Notes: generated by a model from the letters alone, not told the origin. A stretch of DNA of 64,000 bases from Sphingomonas japonica (GCF_006346325.1 NZ_VDYR01000001.1:1302001-1366000), one strand, 5' to 3'; positions 9,828-18,662 are shown, numbered from the stretch's first letter. Numbers and translations are program-made.

Positions 9828-10718
9828 TCAAAATTCCCGCATCGCAGCCAGGAAAGCCTGAAAGGCGGCAGTAGGCTGCCGTTTGGTGGGATAATAGATG
9901 TGGCATGGGGGGAGAGCCGGTGCCCAGCCGGACATTACCTCCACCAGATCGCCAGACCGAAGATGCACCGCGGCTTGATCCACCAGTAGGCAACAAATCC
10001 CGAGCCCTCGCAGCGCGGCATCACGCATGATGTCTATGTCGTTGGTAACGAAGCTGGTTGGTACCGCCTGGTTCGTGCGCTCGCCGCCGTACGCGAATTC
10101 CCAGCGGTGGATCACGCCCGACGTCGCGTGTCGATAGCTGATGCAGCGATGGCTACCAAGAGCCTCCGGATTTCCAGGACGTCCGTTCAGATCGAGGTAG
10201 GCAGGCGAAGCGACGAACACGAGTTCGAGCGGCCCACTGATCCGCGCGGAAATCATGTCCGCCTGCAGTGCTTTGTCGTGCCTCACTCCGCAGTCGAAGC
10301 GCTCTGCGACGATATCCACCATCCCGTCGTCCACGGTGAGGTCGATCGAAACTTCCGGATGGTCGCGCGAGAACTTCGGAAGTCGCGGCAGGATCAGATA
10401 GGAGGCGGCAGGTTTGTGGGCGTTGACACGGACGCGCCCGATCGGCTTGCTACGGACGCTGTCCAGTTCTCCAAGGATATCCGCGACTGAGCTCAGTGCG
10501 GGCTGCAACCTAGCGAGCAGGATCTGCCCGGCATCGGTCGGAGCGAGCGAACGAGTGGTTCTGTTGAGCAGCCGGACATTGAGGCGCGCCTCGAGACTTC
10601 GCATCGCGTGACTCAGGGCAGAAGAGGATATGCCCAGTCGTTTGGCCGCTGCGGCGAAGCTTCCTGCCTCGACGATTTCGGCGAACACCGCGAGCCCTGA
10701 CCATACGTCACGATCCAT
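9828..10718 (-). CDS. LysR-family transcriptional regulator
   Basis: This 296-residue regulator has an N-terminal winged helix-turn-helix (AKRLGISSSALSHAMRSLEA, about residues 19-38) and a LysR substrate-binding domain with the usual RVRVNAHKPAA start. The start at 10718 (MDRDVWSGL) is preferred because AAGGA lies nine bases upstream; a frame twelve codons longer is also open. It is divergent from an aldo/keto reductase gene with a shared 94-bp spacer, the classic arrangement for a LysR protein controlling its neighbour. The effector is unknown. The sequence resembles the sphingomonad/proteobacterial DsdA-type LysR cluster only in general form. Confidence 0.92.
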   Translation of the reverse strand: MDRDVWSGLAVFAEIVEAGSFAAAAKRLGISSSALSHAMRSLEARLNVRLLNRTTRSLAPTDAGQILLARLQPALSSVADILGELDSVRSKPIGRVRVNAHKPAASYLILPRLPKFSRDHPEVSIDLTVDDGMVDIVAERFDCGVRHDKALQADMISARISGPLELVFVASPAYLDLNGRPGNPEALGSHRCISYRHATSGVIHRWEFAYGGERTNQAVPTSFVTNDIDIMRDAALRGLGICCLLVDQAAVHLRSGDLVEVMSGWAPALPPCHIYYPTKRQPTAAFQAFLAAMREF

Positions 10719-10812
10719 TCGTGAATATCCTTCAGTAACCCATGCGGCATTCACGCCCTAATCAATCGATGTCGCTCGCTCCACATCTTTCTCGAACATT
10801 CGGAGAAACGCT
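10719..10812. promoter_or_regulatory. Divergent regulatory region, LysR / aldo-keto reductase
   Basis: This 94-bp spacer must hold both start signals and probably the LysR operator. AT-rich partial symmetry is visible around 10766-10785 (ATTCACGCCCTAATCAAT) that fits the loose T-N11-A rule of LysR sites, but such matches are common. GGAG, eight bases before 10813, serves the reductase gene. Confidence 0.4.
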
Positions 10813-11934
10813 ATGAACCTCGCGACCCTTCGCCCGCTCGGATCGTCCGGACTGCTCGTCAGCCCTCTAGCGCTCGGGACGATGACCTTCGGAACCCCGC
10901 GCTGGGGCATGGACGAGGCGGAGAGCAGGTCGGTCTTCGATCGTTATGTCGAACTGGGCGGCAATTTCATCGATACGGCCGATGTCTATTCCGGCGGCGC
11001 ATCAGAGGAGATGGTCGGCAAGTTCGTCGCCGATCCTGCGCTGCGTGAGCGGGTGGTCTTGGCGACCAAATCCGGTTTCAACACCGGAAATGGTCCTCAC
11101 GAAGGTGGTCAGGGCAGACGTCATATCGAAGCTGCGGTGGATCGCTCGCTCACGCGGATGCAGACCGACTACATTGATCTCTACTGGATCCACATCTGGG
11201 ATGGCATCACCCCGGCTTTGGAACTGTTGCAGACGATGAGCGGTCTCGTCGCCAAGGGCAAGATCCGCTATTGGGGTGTGTCGAATAGCCCGGCCTGGTT
11301 CGTCGCGCAGCTCGCCACCCTGGCGCGCGTTCATGGCCTGCCCGCTCCGATTGGGCTGCAGTATTTCTATTCGCTCGTCGAACGCGGGGTGGAGGACGAG
11401 CACGTGCCCTTGGCGCGGGAATTCGGCATGGGCTTCGTACCATGGAGCCCGCTTGCCTATGGCCTGCTCACCGGCAAGTATGATCGCGCGACCGTCGAAG
11501 CCGGCCCGTCGCGCACCGGCGGTGTGCCCAACAACGGAGGGGCGGCCGGTGACAGGCCCGCTGACGACAAGCGTCTCGATGGCGACAATCCCTTTGGGGA
11601 CCAACTGTTCACCGATCGGAATTGGCGCATTGTCGACACACTGACGAAAGTTGCCGCGGACATGGGCGAGACACCTGCACGTGTGGCGCTCGCATGGGTC
11701 GCCGGACGCCCCGAAGTCGTATCAACGTTGATGGGAGTAAGCCGGGCGGACCAGGTAACCGACAATGTCGGGGCACTGAACCTGTCATTGCCTGCGGAAG
11801 CGCAAGCAGCTCTCGGTTCCGCCAGCGGTGAAGGCGGCAGGTTCCTCTATGAACTCTTCCGCCCGTCGGCGCGCAATCAAATGGTATTTGGAGGAGCCAA
11901 CGTGATCGCTCGACCTGCGGAAAATGGAGCATGA
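10813..11934 (+). CDS. Aldo/keto reductase
   Basis: This 373-residue NADPH-dependent oxidoreductase has the TIM-barrel aldo/keto reductase fold. The catalytic tetrad can be placed: Asp and Tyr in FIDTADVYSGGASEEMVG, Lys in VVLATKSGF and His in DLYWIHIWD. The cofactor-side motif RPEVVSTLMGVSRADQV near the C-terminus is also typical. It is somewhat longer than the usual 330 residues because of an inserted loop of about 25 residues (RTGGVPNNGGAAGDRPADDK). The divergent LysR gene probably regulates it. The substrate is not predictable. Confidence 0.93.
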   Translation: MNLATLRPLGSSGLLVSPLALGTMTFGTPRWGMDEAESRSVFDRYVELGGNFIDTADVYSGGASEEMVGKFVADPALRERVVLATKSGFNTGNGPHEGGQGRRHIEAAVDRSLTRMQTDYIDLYWIHIWDGITPALELLQTMSGLVAKGKIRYWGVSNSPAWFVAQLATLARVHGLPAPIGLQYFYSLVERGVEDEHVPLAREFGMGFVPWSPLAYGLLTGKYDRATVEAGPSRTGGVPNNGGAAGDRPADDKRLDGDNPFGDQLFTDRNWRIVDTLTKVAADMGETPARVALAWVAGRPEVVSTLMGVSRADQVTDNVGALNLSLPAEAQAALGSASGEGGRFLYELFRPSARNQMVFGGANVIARPAENGA

Positions 11935-11944
11935 CAGCGCTAGG

Positions 11945-11966
11945 AAGCGGAAGTTTTAGTCCGCTT
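11945..11966 (+). terminator. Hairpin after the aldo/keto reductase gene
   Basis: AAGCGGA (11945-11951) pairs perfectly with TCCGCTT (11960-11966) around an eight-base loop, eleven bases after the stop, and is followed by TTGG. It could be a weak intrinsic terminator. Its arm is the same AAGCGGA core as in the REP-like repeats at 4564 and 13838, so it may instead belong to that family. Confidence 0.4.
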
Positions 11967-12122
11967 TGGCCCGATCGATTTCGACAACCGGATAGTCCGC
12001 TATTGGGCCGGGAGCGGTCGGTCGGGTTTGAGCGACCAATGCTTGCCTAGCGGACATCGCGCTGCAAACGCTCGCGTCAGTCGCTCTAGCGTCATGGCGG
12101 CGAGACGTGTATCACTCGGATA

Positions 12123-12905
12123 ATGCACCGTTTCGTTATTCTGGTATCAGTCGAGTTCCTCGCGGGGTGCGCCTCGATCAATGGGCGGACCCCGCCAGTT
12201 TACGATTACGTACGCTCCAATCGTGACGGCAGCGAACAGGAGCGGGTTCTGATGCGCTTTTCCTCTCCGACACTCGTCGAGGTCGTTAAGACGCGCGCCC
12301 GCTGCAGCAGTGCTGCATACGTCACCGCAACTATGGACCCAGAAATCGGCTATGCCGTTAGTCTCAGCGCTGGACGCCTGCTGCCAAATGCAGAGCGAAA
12401 GGTGTTTGGTGATCTAACCCAGGTGAAAAATGGGTCGCTGCGGCTGCACATGGCGACAGACGCGGGGCCGTTAAACGAAACCATGGCGTTGCCCCTAGGG
12501 AGGCCATGGCATCTTTATGACTTTGACTTGGCAAGTCTGAACGCTGCGCTCGTGGGGCACGTGCCAAATCGGCAGCCGATTCAGTTTTCGTTACCGTTGG
12601 CGTGGAATGGCGGTCCCCCGATTCTGCGGAATCTCGGCAGCGTAACTCTGAATTTCGTCGCCGCGGAGCAGCACAACGGACAGCCGGCCTTGCGTTATCG
12701 AGCCACCGGCACGTCCGCAGCATTTACGGGAGGCCCAATCTGGCTGGATGCCCGACGCGGTCATATTTTGACTGTCGAATGGGGCACCCCAAATCACGCT
12801 GAATACCGGGACTTTACCTTGCGCCTTCATCACGTCCACCACGGCGCCAATGCTTGGCGCCGGCTGTTAAGCGGGCATCTGACCCACTGCCCGACCGGCG
12901 AATAA
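12123..12905 (+). CDS. Putative lipoprotein, unknown function
   Basis: This 260-residue protein begins MHRFVILVSVEFLAGC, a short hydrophobic segment ending in an LAGC lipobox, so it is probably lipid-anchored and periplasmic. The mature part is beta-rich with no catalytic motif that I recognise. A weakly conserved-looking segment is RARCSSAAYVTATMDPEIGY. It is monocistronic: the next gene lies over 130 bases away. I cannot place it in a named family. Confidence 0.7.
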   Translation: MHRFVILVSVEFLAGCASINGRTPPVYDYVRSNRDGSEQERVLMRFSSPTLVEVVKTRARCSSAAYVTATMDPEIGYAVSLSAGRLLPNAERKVFGDLTQVKNGSLRLHMATDAGPLNETMALPLGRPWHLYDFDLASLNAALVGHVPNRQPIQFSLPLAWNGGPPILRNLGSVTLNFVAAEQHNGQPALRYRATGTSAAFTGGPIWLDARRGHILTVEWGTPNHAEYRDFTLRLHHVHHGANAWRRLLSGHLTHCPTGE

Positions 12906-13036
12906 CGCGGGAACAGCTTGCAGCGCTTCCGAAAACACAGCGAGTCGCCGCACATGCGCGATCATCCGGACCGCTGCTGACACTTCCAAGCGCTGACAGT
13001 CAGTAATCGCCCTATTTCTCGCCGTTAGCGCGCCGA

Positions 13037-13741
13037 ATGCGCGCACCTGAAAGCAGTCGCTTGTGCGCGAGAGTTTGCCCGTTATCGTACGGGGATGACG
13101 GCTCTGACATATACCGTGCGCGACCCTCGCCCTATTGCAGCAAATGCTCGCTACACCTTTTTCTTCCAAGTCCTGTCGAGATTGCGGCTGTTGGAACGGG
13201 TGATCTAGTCAAGCTAACTTTCGAGTATAATCACGAGACTGAAGAATGGCCAGTAGAGCGCATGTGGGTCATTGTGAAAGAGGTCAAAGGTACTGATCAC
13301 GTTGGCGTTCTCGATAATCAACCGTTCGAGAAGACATCTTCGCTCAAGGCGGGCGACGTAATCCACTTCCAGCGGCACCACATACTGTCAATTCGGTGGG
13401 CCCACCCGGAGATCGCTCCGCCGCCCAACCAATACCGAGAATATTGGCAGCGTTGCCTCGTAGACGAGTGTGTTCTCAACGGGTCGGAACCTGTTGAATA
13501 TATTTATCGAGAAGAGCCCGACATTCATAAGGAAGGCGATAAACACTCAGACAGCGGATGGCGCATCCGTGGAAGAATGGGTGAAGCTACTGACGAAGAA
13601 TTGGATGCGCGTAAGCCGCAATATGTTGCTGTCGGTGCGGTGCTCAATCAAGACGATAGCTGGTTAAGCCTGATCGATGCCCCGGTCGGCTCTCGTTTTA
13701 TGCGGAATTTCGCCACCAACACATATAACGACGAGGGTTAA
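13037..13741 (+). CDS. DUF2314-DUF2185-like protein (immunity-type domains)
   Basis: The C-terminal 170 residues hold two domains known from orphan immunity-type proteins. The first, about residues 50-115, reads [20 protein letters not shown] and GVLDNQPF, as in DUF2314 (YegJ-like). The second, about 165-234, reads [27 protein letters not shown] and GSRFMRN, as in DUF2185 (Imm33-like). The first 45 residues are Arg/Ser-rich and look untranslated, and no in-frame start with a ribosome-binding site is found near the first domain. Either the start is unusual or the 5' end has been lost. The region is less GC-rich than its neighbours, which fits horizontal transfer. No toxin gene is adjacent. Confidence 0.65.
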   Translation: MRAPESSRLCARVCPLSYGDDGSDIYRARPSPYCSKCSLHLFLPSPVEIAAVGTGDLVKLTFEYNHETEEWPVERMWVIVKEVKGTDHVGVLDNQPFEKTSSLKAGDVIHFQRHHILSIRWAHPEIAPPPNQYREYWQRCLVDECVLNGSEPVEYIYREEPDIHKEGDKHSDSGWRIRGRMGEATDEELDARKPQYVAVGAVLNQDDSWLSLIDAPVGSRFMRNFATNTYNDEG

Positions 13742-13837
13742 ACGGCTGTGCCCGCTATCGCGCCCAACGCTCCCTAAAGCTGCCAGTCTCATATCCACCC
13801 AGATCGCGACGTTCAGTCGCTCGCCTAGCGCGTGGAA

Positions 13838-13926
13838 GCCTGAAAGCCGACCGGCTGTTTTTGGCTGGAAAGCGGACCGGCCGCTAACGTCCAGCCCTTG
13901 GCCTGAAAGCTGACAGGCGCCTAACG
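13838..13926. repeat. Three imperfect REP-like units
   Basis: Three copies of a degenerate unit, GCCTGAAAGCCGACCGGCTG (13838), GGCTGGAAAGCGGACCGGCC (13863) and GGCCTGAAAGCTGACAGGCG (13900), share the consensus AAAGCnGACmGGCnG. The last two end in CTAACG. The units are 26 and 37 bases apart. They sit in the gene-free interval 13742-14235. A fourth, closely related unit is at about 4589. Confidence 0.6.
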
Positions 13927-14235
13927 CCCCACCACTGGTCATTCACCCGTTAGCGAAATCTCGATTTATGGCGACGGCTTTCAGATTTGAAGGGGCACAC
14001 GTCGAGCGGACGATTGATAATCGCTACGGCGTCTATCATGAATGGACTGCGTCGCTTCACCGTTGCGTTCTTCGCGATGACCGCATCCCGGTTGGGATGC
14101 CAAGTGCCAGCATGACAATGCGTTCGCTTGTCATTTCGCGGGAGCAGATCGCGGGACGTGCGTGCTCATGCGATCCGCTAAAGCGCGGGCTCCTGCCCCC
14201 CGCGCGGCGGGCTTGTCGGATCCTGCTGAAAAGGT

Positions 14236-14320
14236 TGGTGCGGGCGGTGGGAATCGAACCCACACTCCTCTCGGAACTGGATTTTGAATCCAGCGCGTCT
14301 ACCAGTTCCACCACGCCCGC
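14236..14320 (-). tRNA. tRNA-Leu(CAA)
   Basis: The minus strand folds as a class II tRNA of 85 nt. It has the acceptor stem GCGGGCG/CGCCCGC, a discriminator A with encoded CCA (14236-14238), and an anticodon stem CTGGA/TCCAG with loop TTCAAAA giving anticodon CAA. It has a short extra arm and the T-loop TTCGATT. Its 5' half (14280-14320) is nearly duplicated at 15779-15819 beyond the recombinase gene, so this tRNA gene is the integration site of a small element and was reconstituted on integration. Confidence 0.95.
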
Positions 14321-14381
14321 GACGTGATTGCCTATAGCGCGGCGAGCTTTCGACGCAACGCCAAAGGCGGTCGGACAGCCG

Positions 14382-15668
14382 CTACGCAGCTTGCCGTGTT
14401 GCCTTCCTTTTCACGGCGATCGGCTTCGGCCGCGCTTTGCGGACGTTGACGGCCGACGCGTCGATATTGTTTTTCAGGTGCCGCCCGTAGAATTTCTCGA
14501 TCATCTCGACGCTGGTGCGGTGGTTCTTGGCGACCCGATAGATGTCGGCACCTTCGAGCAGCCGAAGGCAGATGTAAGTGTGCCGCAGGCTGTAGCAGGT
14601 GCGGACATGGTCATCGCGGTCGAACTTCAGGTTTAGCTCGTCGAGCACATTATTCATCAGGTCGCGCGGCGTCTTTCCGAATATACGATCGGTCGGTTTG
14701 AGCTGCTTGCGCTTGCGAATGCGCTCGAAGGGCAGGATCGCACCCGGCATCGACTTACAAAACCCGACACCGCGCTTGCCGCGTACCTCGATCTCGAGAA
14801 TGCGCTCGCCCGTCCCTTTGTCCTCCACGATCTTCACGTCCCGCAACTCCAGGCGCGCCGACTCGTTGGGCCTTAGCCCGGTGTTGCCCATGATCAGGAC
14901 GTAGTCGTGGAAATTTTCGCAGACCTCCCGCCATCGCGGCTTGGGCGGATTCTTCGCCCGCTCGCGTGTCGCCTCGTAAAGAATCTTGTATTCCTCGGGC
15001 GAGAACCACGCCCGATGCTTGACCTTCCCCGAGGTCTTGTAGGGTGCGGACATGTCAGGCAGCGCGTCGATCCAACCCTTACGATTGGCGGTCTTTAAGA
15101 CTTGGCGCAGGGTAACGACCTCGCCGTGCAGCGTTGTCCGCGCTGGCTTCTTCGGCATCCCAGTTTTCGGGTCCACCCGGGACGTTTGGCGGTGGACCCG
15201 ATATTCTTGGACCGTGCCGGCGTTGATGTCCCCCAGCGGAATCTTGCCGAAAAACGGCAGGAGGTGGACACGGACGTGGTCTGACTTCTGCTTCACGTAT
15301 TCGGCGTTGCGCTCGCCAAGCGTGATAACCTCGAATTCGCGCGTGAACGCGTCGGCGGCATCAGCGAAGCTAGGACCAGTTAGCGTTCGCCGACGCCGAC
15401 CGTCGGGCGGCGCGCCGGGACCGGCGACGGAAAGCTGGACGGGGCCGTCCAGCGAAGGAGCGCCACCGCGACGGCGTTGGCGATCCTCTACGCACCGCTC
15501 CATGTACCAGTCGCGGGCAAAGTCCTTGGCAGCGGCGAGGTTAACTTCCTTCGTCGTCTGCCGATGATTGTGGCTGCCAAGGTATGTCGAGCATTGCCAG
15601 AAGCGGCTGTTCTCACGCCAATAGACGTGAAGCGCTCCATCCATCAGCAGATGGCTTTCGATCGGCAT
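14382..15668 (-). CDS. Tyrosine recombinase / integrase
   Basis: This 428-residue site-specific recombinase has an N-terminal arm/SAM-like region (about 1-200) and a C-terminal catalytic domain. The active-site residues can be placed: the first Arg in NTGLRPNESARLEL, His-x-x-Arg in the SLRHTYICLRLLEG segment, the second His in AKNHRTS, and the nucleophile Tyr in IEKFYGRHLKN. The frame is intact and the length is usual, so it may be active. It reads towards the intact tRNA-Leu 62 bases away, and the second tRNA copy lies 110 bases upstream of its start. It is the only gene of its element. Confidence 0.93.
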   Translation of the reverse strand: MPIESHLLMDGALHVYWRENSRFWQCSTYLGSHNHRQTTKEVNLAAAKDFARDWYMERCVEDRQRRRGGAPSLDGPVQLSVAGPGAPPDGRRRRTLTGPSFADAADAFTREFEVITLGERNAEYVKQKSDHVRVHLLPFFGKIPLGDINAGTVQEYRVHRQTSRVDPKTGMPKKPARTTLHGEVVTLRQVLKTANRKGWIDALPDMSAPYKTSGKVKHRAWFSPEEYKILYEATRERAKNPPKPRWREVCENFHDYVLIMGNTGLRPNESARLELRDVKIVEDKGTGERILEIEVRGKRGVGFCKSMPGAILPFERIRKRKQLKPTDRIFGKTPRDLMNNVLDELNLKFDRDDHVRTCYSLRHTYICLRLLEGADIYRVAKNHRTSVEMIEKFYGRHLKNNIDASAVNVRKARPKPIAVKRKATRQAA

Positions 15669-15778
15669 TTCGAGAACTCCAAAATGTGTAAGACATGTGT
15701 AAGTCTTTTTGGAGGTCTCGACCTTGCTTAGACCATTGATTTTACTCGGTTTTTGCCTTAGTTTTTTAGGCTAAACGC

Positions 15779-15819
15779 GATTTTGAGTCCGGCGCGTCTA
15801 CCAATTCCACCACGCCCGC
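15779..15819 (-). repeat. attachment-site copy: 5' half of tRNA-Leu
   Basis: These 41 bases match 14280-14320 at 38 positions and reach from the first base of the acceptor stem through the anticodon loop (TCAAAATC). They then stop abruptly, so this is not a functional tRNA. It marks the far end of the recombinase element, 51 bases after the end of comM. Confidence 0.8.
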
Positions 15820-15870
15820 AGCGGAAAGCGCGCGCATGGTACAGCGATGCGCGGTTCGTAAAGGCCCGTT

Positions 15871-17379
15871 TCAGCTGACCGGTGCGCGGCGGCGATAGCT
15901 GAGCGCTTCGGCGACGTGCACGCGCCCGACCGCGTCGCTGCCGGCAAGGTCCGCGATCGTGCGCGCGACGCGCAGCACCCGGGTATAGCCGCGCGCCGAC
16001 AGCCGCATCGCCGCCGATGCCTGCGCGAGCAGAGCCCTGCCCGGCTCGTCGGGTGCGGCATGATCGTCGAGCAGCGGGCCGTCGGCTTCGGCATTGGTCC
16101 GCGCACCCGCATCGGCATAACGCGACCGCTGGATCGCCCGCGCCTGTGCGACCCGGGCCGCGACCTCGGCCGAGCCTTCCGCAGGCGGCGGCAGCACGAG
16201 ATCGGCGGCGGTCACCGCCGACACCTCGACATGAAGGTCGATGCGGTCGAGCAGCGGGCCCGAAACCTTGGCCTGATAGTCCGCGGCACAGCGCGGGGCG
16301 CGCGCGCAGGCCAGCGCCGGATCGCCGAGATGCCCGCAGCGGCACGGGTTCATCGCGGCGATCAGCTGGACATTGGCAGGAAAGGTAACATGGGCATTGG
16401 CGCGCGCCACGCTGACCGTGCCGGTCTCGAGCGGCTGACGCAGCGAATCGAGCACCGCGCGCTGGAATTCGGGCAGCTCGTCGAGGAACAGCACGCCGAG
16501 ATGCGCGAGGCTGACCTCGCCCGGCCGCACCTTGAGCCCGCCGCCGACCAGCGCCGCCATCGACGCGGAATGATGCGGTGCGCGATAGGGCCGATTGCGA
16601 GTCAGCCGCCCTCCGTTGAGCGTTCCCGCAACCGATCCGACCATCGAAACTTCGAGCGCCTCGGCCGCGTCGAGCGGCGGGAGGATGCCGGGAAGGCACG
16701 ACGCCATCAGCGACTTGCCCGCGCCCGGCGGACCTATCATCAGCAGGTTATGGCCGCCGGCTGCCGCGATCTCGAGCGCGCGCTTGGCGGTTTCCTGACC
16801 CTTGACCTGCGCAAGGTCGGGACCGGCGACACGCTCTTCGGCCTCGCCAGGCGTCGCGGCGGGCAGCAATTGCAGCCCGCGGAGATGGTTGAGCAGCCCG
16901 ATCAGGTCGCCGGCGGCGACGACTTCGACCGACCCCGCCCATGCAGCTTCGGAACCCTGGACGGCGGGGCATACCAGCCCCTTGCCGATCTCCGAGGCAT
17001 GGAGCGCGGCAAGCAGGACGCCGGGCGATGCCGCGATGCGTCCGTCGAGCCCCAGCTCTCCGACGCAGACATAGTCGGCCAGCGTCTCGGCATCGAGCAC
17101 GCCCATCGCGCCGAGCAGCCCGAGCGCGATCGGCAGGTCGAAATGCGACCCTTCCTTGGGCAGATCGGCCGGCGAGAGATTGACGGTCACGCGCTTGGGC
17201 GGAAAGGACAGGCCGATCGCGGCAATCGCACCGCGCACCCGTTCGCGGCTTTCGCCGACAGCCTTGTCGGGCAGGCCGACAAGGTTGAACGCGGGGACGC
17301 CCGGCGTCACCTGCACCTGCACCTCGACGGCGCGCGCCTCCAGGCCGAGATAGGCCACCGTCGATACGATCGCGACCAT
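15871..17379 (-). CDS. comM: ComM/YifB Mg-chelatase-like AAA+ ATPase
   Basis: This 502-residue protein belongs to the ComM family, hexameric helicases that promote branch migration during natural transformation. An N-terminal Lon-protease-like domain (about 1-170, LVGLPDKAVGESRERVR) precedes the AAA+ domain. The AAA+ domain has Walker A GPPGAGKSLMA, Walker B VLFLDELPEF, and a C-terminal Mg-chelatase subdomain containing AMNPCRCGHLGD. The start at 17379 (MVAIVSTVAYLG) is supported by AGGGG seven bases upstream; a start nine codons earlier is possible. It stands apart from the next gene. The recombinase element has inserted just downstream of it. Confidence 0.95.
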   Translation of the reverse strand: MVAIVSTVAYLGLEARAVEVQVQVTPGVPAFNLVGLPDKAVGESRERVRGAIAAIGLSFPPKRVTVNLSPADLPKEGSHFDLPIALGLLGAMGVLDAETLADYVCVGELGLDGRIAASPGVLLAALHASEIGKGLVCPAVQGSEAAWAGSVEVVAAGDLIGLLNHLRGLQLLPAATPGEAEERVAGPDLAQVKGQETAKRALEIAAAGGHNLLMIGPPGAGKSLMASCLPGILPPLDAAEALEVSMVGSVAGTLNGGRLTRNRPYRAPHHSASMAALVGGGLKVRPGEVSLAHLGVLFLDELPEFQRAVLDSLRQPLETGTVSVARANAHVTFPANVQLIAAMNPCRCGHLGDPALACARAPRCAADYQAKVSGPLLDRIDLHVEVSAVTAADLVLPPPAEGSAEVAARVAQARAIQRSRYADAGARTNAEADGPLLDDHAAPDEPGRALLAQASAAMRLSARGYTRVLRVARTIADLAGSDAVGRVHVAEALSYRRRAPVS

Positions 17380-17444
17380 CGATTGCCCCTTGTTGCCCCT
17401 GGCCATGCATAGCCGGTTTTGCGCGACAGGGAATGGCGACCGCG

Positions 17445-17939
17445 TCAGATATTGCCCTGTTCCTCCTCGGGAACATCGTCGTCGGGGCGGTAGTAGAGCG
17501 CGGCGCACTCGGCCGCCAGCACGCCGCCCTCGATCGACAGGTCGTCGCGAAACGCGTCGCGGATAAAATCCACCGTATCGAGGTGGCGGTCCTCGAAATA
17601 CATCCGGTGGACGTCGTCGCGCCCTGCGCCGAACACGACGCGATCGACCTTCGACCAGATCGACGCCATCGTGCACATGCCGCACGGCTGGAGCGTCGAA
17701 TAGAGCGTGGCGCCGCGCAGCTCCATGTCCCCGGCAGCGGCGCCGGCGGCGCGAATCGTCATGATCTCTGCATGCGCGGTGGCGTCGTTGGTTTCGGCGG
17801 TAGCGTTGCATTCGCCTGCGAGCAGCTTGCCGTCGCGCACGATGAGCGCGGCGATCGGCGTGTCGGAGGGTTCGCTGCCCTTGGTTCGCGCCAGCGCGAT
17901 CGCCTCGCGCATCCAGCGTTCGTCTTCGGCCCGGCTCAC
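17445..17939 (-). CDS. Nucleoside/base deaminase (CMP/dCMP deaminase fold)
   Basis: This 164-residue zinc hydrolase deaminates a base or nucleoside in the cytoplasm. The zinc-binding and catalytic motifs are intact: HAEIMTIRAA (His and proton-shuttling Glu) and QPCGMCTMAS (two Cys). The overall form is closest to guanine/cytosine-type nucleoside deaminases rather than to TadA. It starts with GTG and overlaps the stop of the upstream esterase gene by GTGA, so the two are translated together. The Asp/Glu-rich C-terminus (PDDDVPEEEQG) is unremarkable. Confidence 0.88.
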   Translation of the reverse strand: MSRAEDERWMREAIALARTKGSEPSDTPIAALIVRDGKLLAGECNATAETNDATAHAEIMTIRAAGAAAGDMELRGATLYSTLQPCGMCTMASIWSKVDRVVFGAGRDDVHRMYFEDRHLDTVDFIRDAFRDDLSIEGGVLAAECAALYYRPDDDVPEEEQGNI

Positions 17940-18637
17940 GCGGAAAGCGCCTTGGCGACGATCGGGGTGACGCGGTCGGCGATCCGCTCGACTCCGTCGG
18001 CATTGGGATGAACGCCGTCGGGCAGCATCAGCCGCCGGTCGCCGAGCACGCCATCGAGGATGAAGGGATCGAGCGGAGCCTGATATTGCCTGGCAAGGTC
18101 AGGCCAGATCGCATTGAATTGCGACGCATAGTCGCCGCCGAGATTGGGCGGAGCGAGCATCCCGGTAAGGACCACCGCTATCCCGCGCTCGTCCAGCTCG
18201 GCCATCATCGCCGCCAGATTGGCTCGCGTCTCGGCAGGCGCGATCTGGCGCAGAGCGTCGTTGCCGCCCAGCCCGAGCAATACGAGGTCGGGCGTGCGCG
18301 GGAGGTTGTCGAGCGCAAACGCCAACCGCTGGCGACCGGCGGCAGTGGTGTCGCCCGACACGCCGGCGTTAGCGACGGTTGCATTGATCCCTTCCTCCCA
18401 CAATCGATCCTGCAGCGTTTCCGGCAGCCCCTCGCCGCGATCGAGGCCGTAGCCGGCATAGAGGCTGTCGCCGAACGCCAGGACCAGCCGCTCCTCGCCC
18501 GCCGGACGCGTCACGGCGGCGTCGGCGACGGAACTCGCCGAGGCACTGGGCTGCGGCGCGGGGGTCGCGTCGCCGCCGCAGCCTGCAAGCAACAGGGCTT
18601 GGAGAACCACGGCCGCGCCGCCATATCGCTTCAACAT
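17936..18637 (-). CDS. TesA-like SGNH arylesterase, lipoprotein
   Basis: This 233-residue esterase/lysophospholipase has the SGNH fold. Block I is LAFGDSLYAGYGL with the catalytic Ser, block II is ANAGVSGDTTAAG, block III is LLGLGGNDALR and block V is LPDGVHPNADG with the catalytic Asp and His. The N-terminus carries a lipobox (LLLAGC, Cys at about residue 19), so it is a periplasmic lipoprotein. The start at 18637 is taken because it begins the signal peptide; an in-frame ATG at 18664 would overlap the divergent ABC gene. Pairing with a divergent YbbA/YbbP exporter is the conserved tesA-ybbAP arrangement. It overlaps the deaminase by four bases. Confidence 0.92.
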   Translation of the reverse strand: MLKRYGGAAVVLQALLLAGCGGDATPAPQPSASASSVADAAVTRPAGEERLVLAFGDSLYAGYGLDRGEGLPETLQDRLWEEGINATVANAGVSGDTTAAGRQRLAFALDNLPRTPDLVLLGLGGNDALRQIAPAETRANLAAMMAELDERGIAVVLTGMLAPPNLGGDYASQFNAIWPDLARQYQAPLDPFILDGVLGDRRLMLPDGVHPNADGVERIADRVTPIVAKALSA

Positions 18638-18662
18638 TCTTGCCAAGGTCCCGCTCTTTCCC

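Larger units (their letters stand above)
14280..15819 (-). mobile_element. Minimal tRNA-Leu-integrated element (recombinase only)
   Basis: The element is bounded by two direct 41-bp copies of the 5' half of tRNA-Leu(CAA) (14280-14320 and 15779-15819, differing at 3 positions). Between them lies only one gene, a tyrosine recombinase. The copy beside comM is followed by unrelated DNA after the anticodon loop, while the other continues into a complete tRNA. This is the expected result of site-specific insertion at the anticodon-loop half of the gene. With about 1.5 kb and no cargo, it is either the shrunken remnant of an island or a minimal element. Confidence 0.75.

Noticed and set aside
15779..15819. 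A possible second tRNA-Leu gene
   Set aside because: The match ends after the anticodon loop and no 3' half follows, so it is an attachment-site copy, not a gene.
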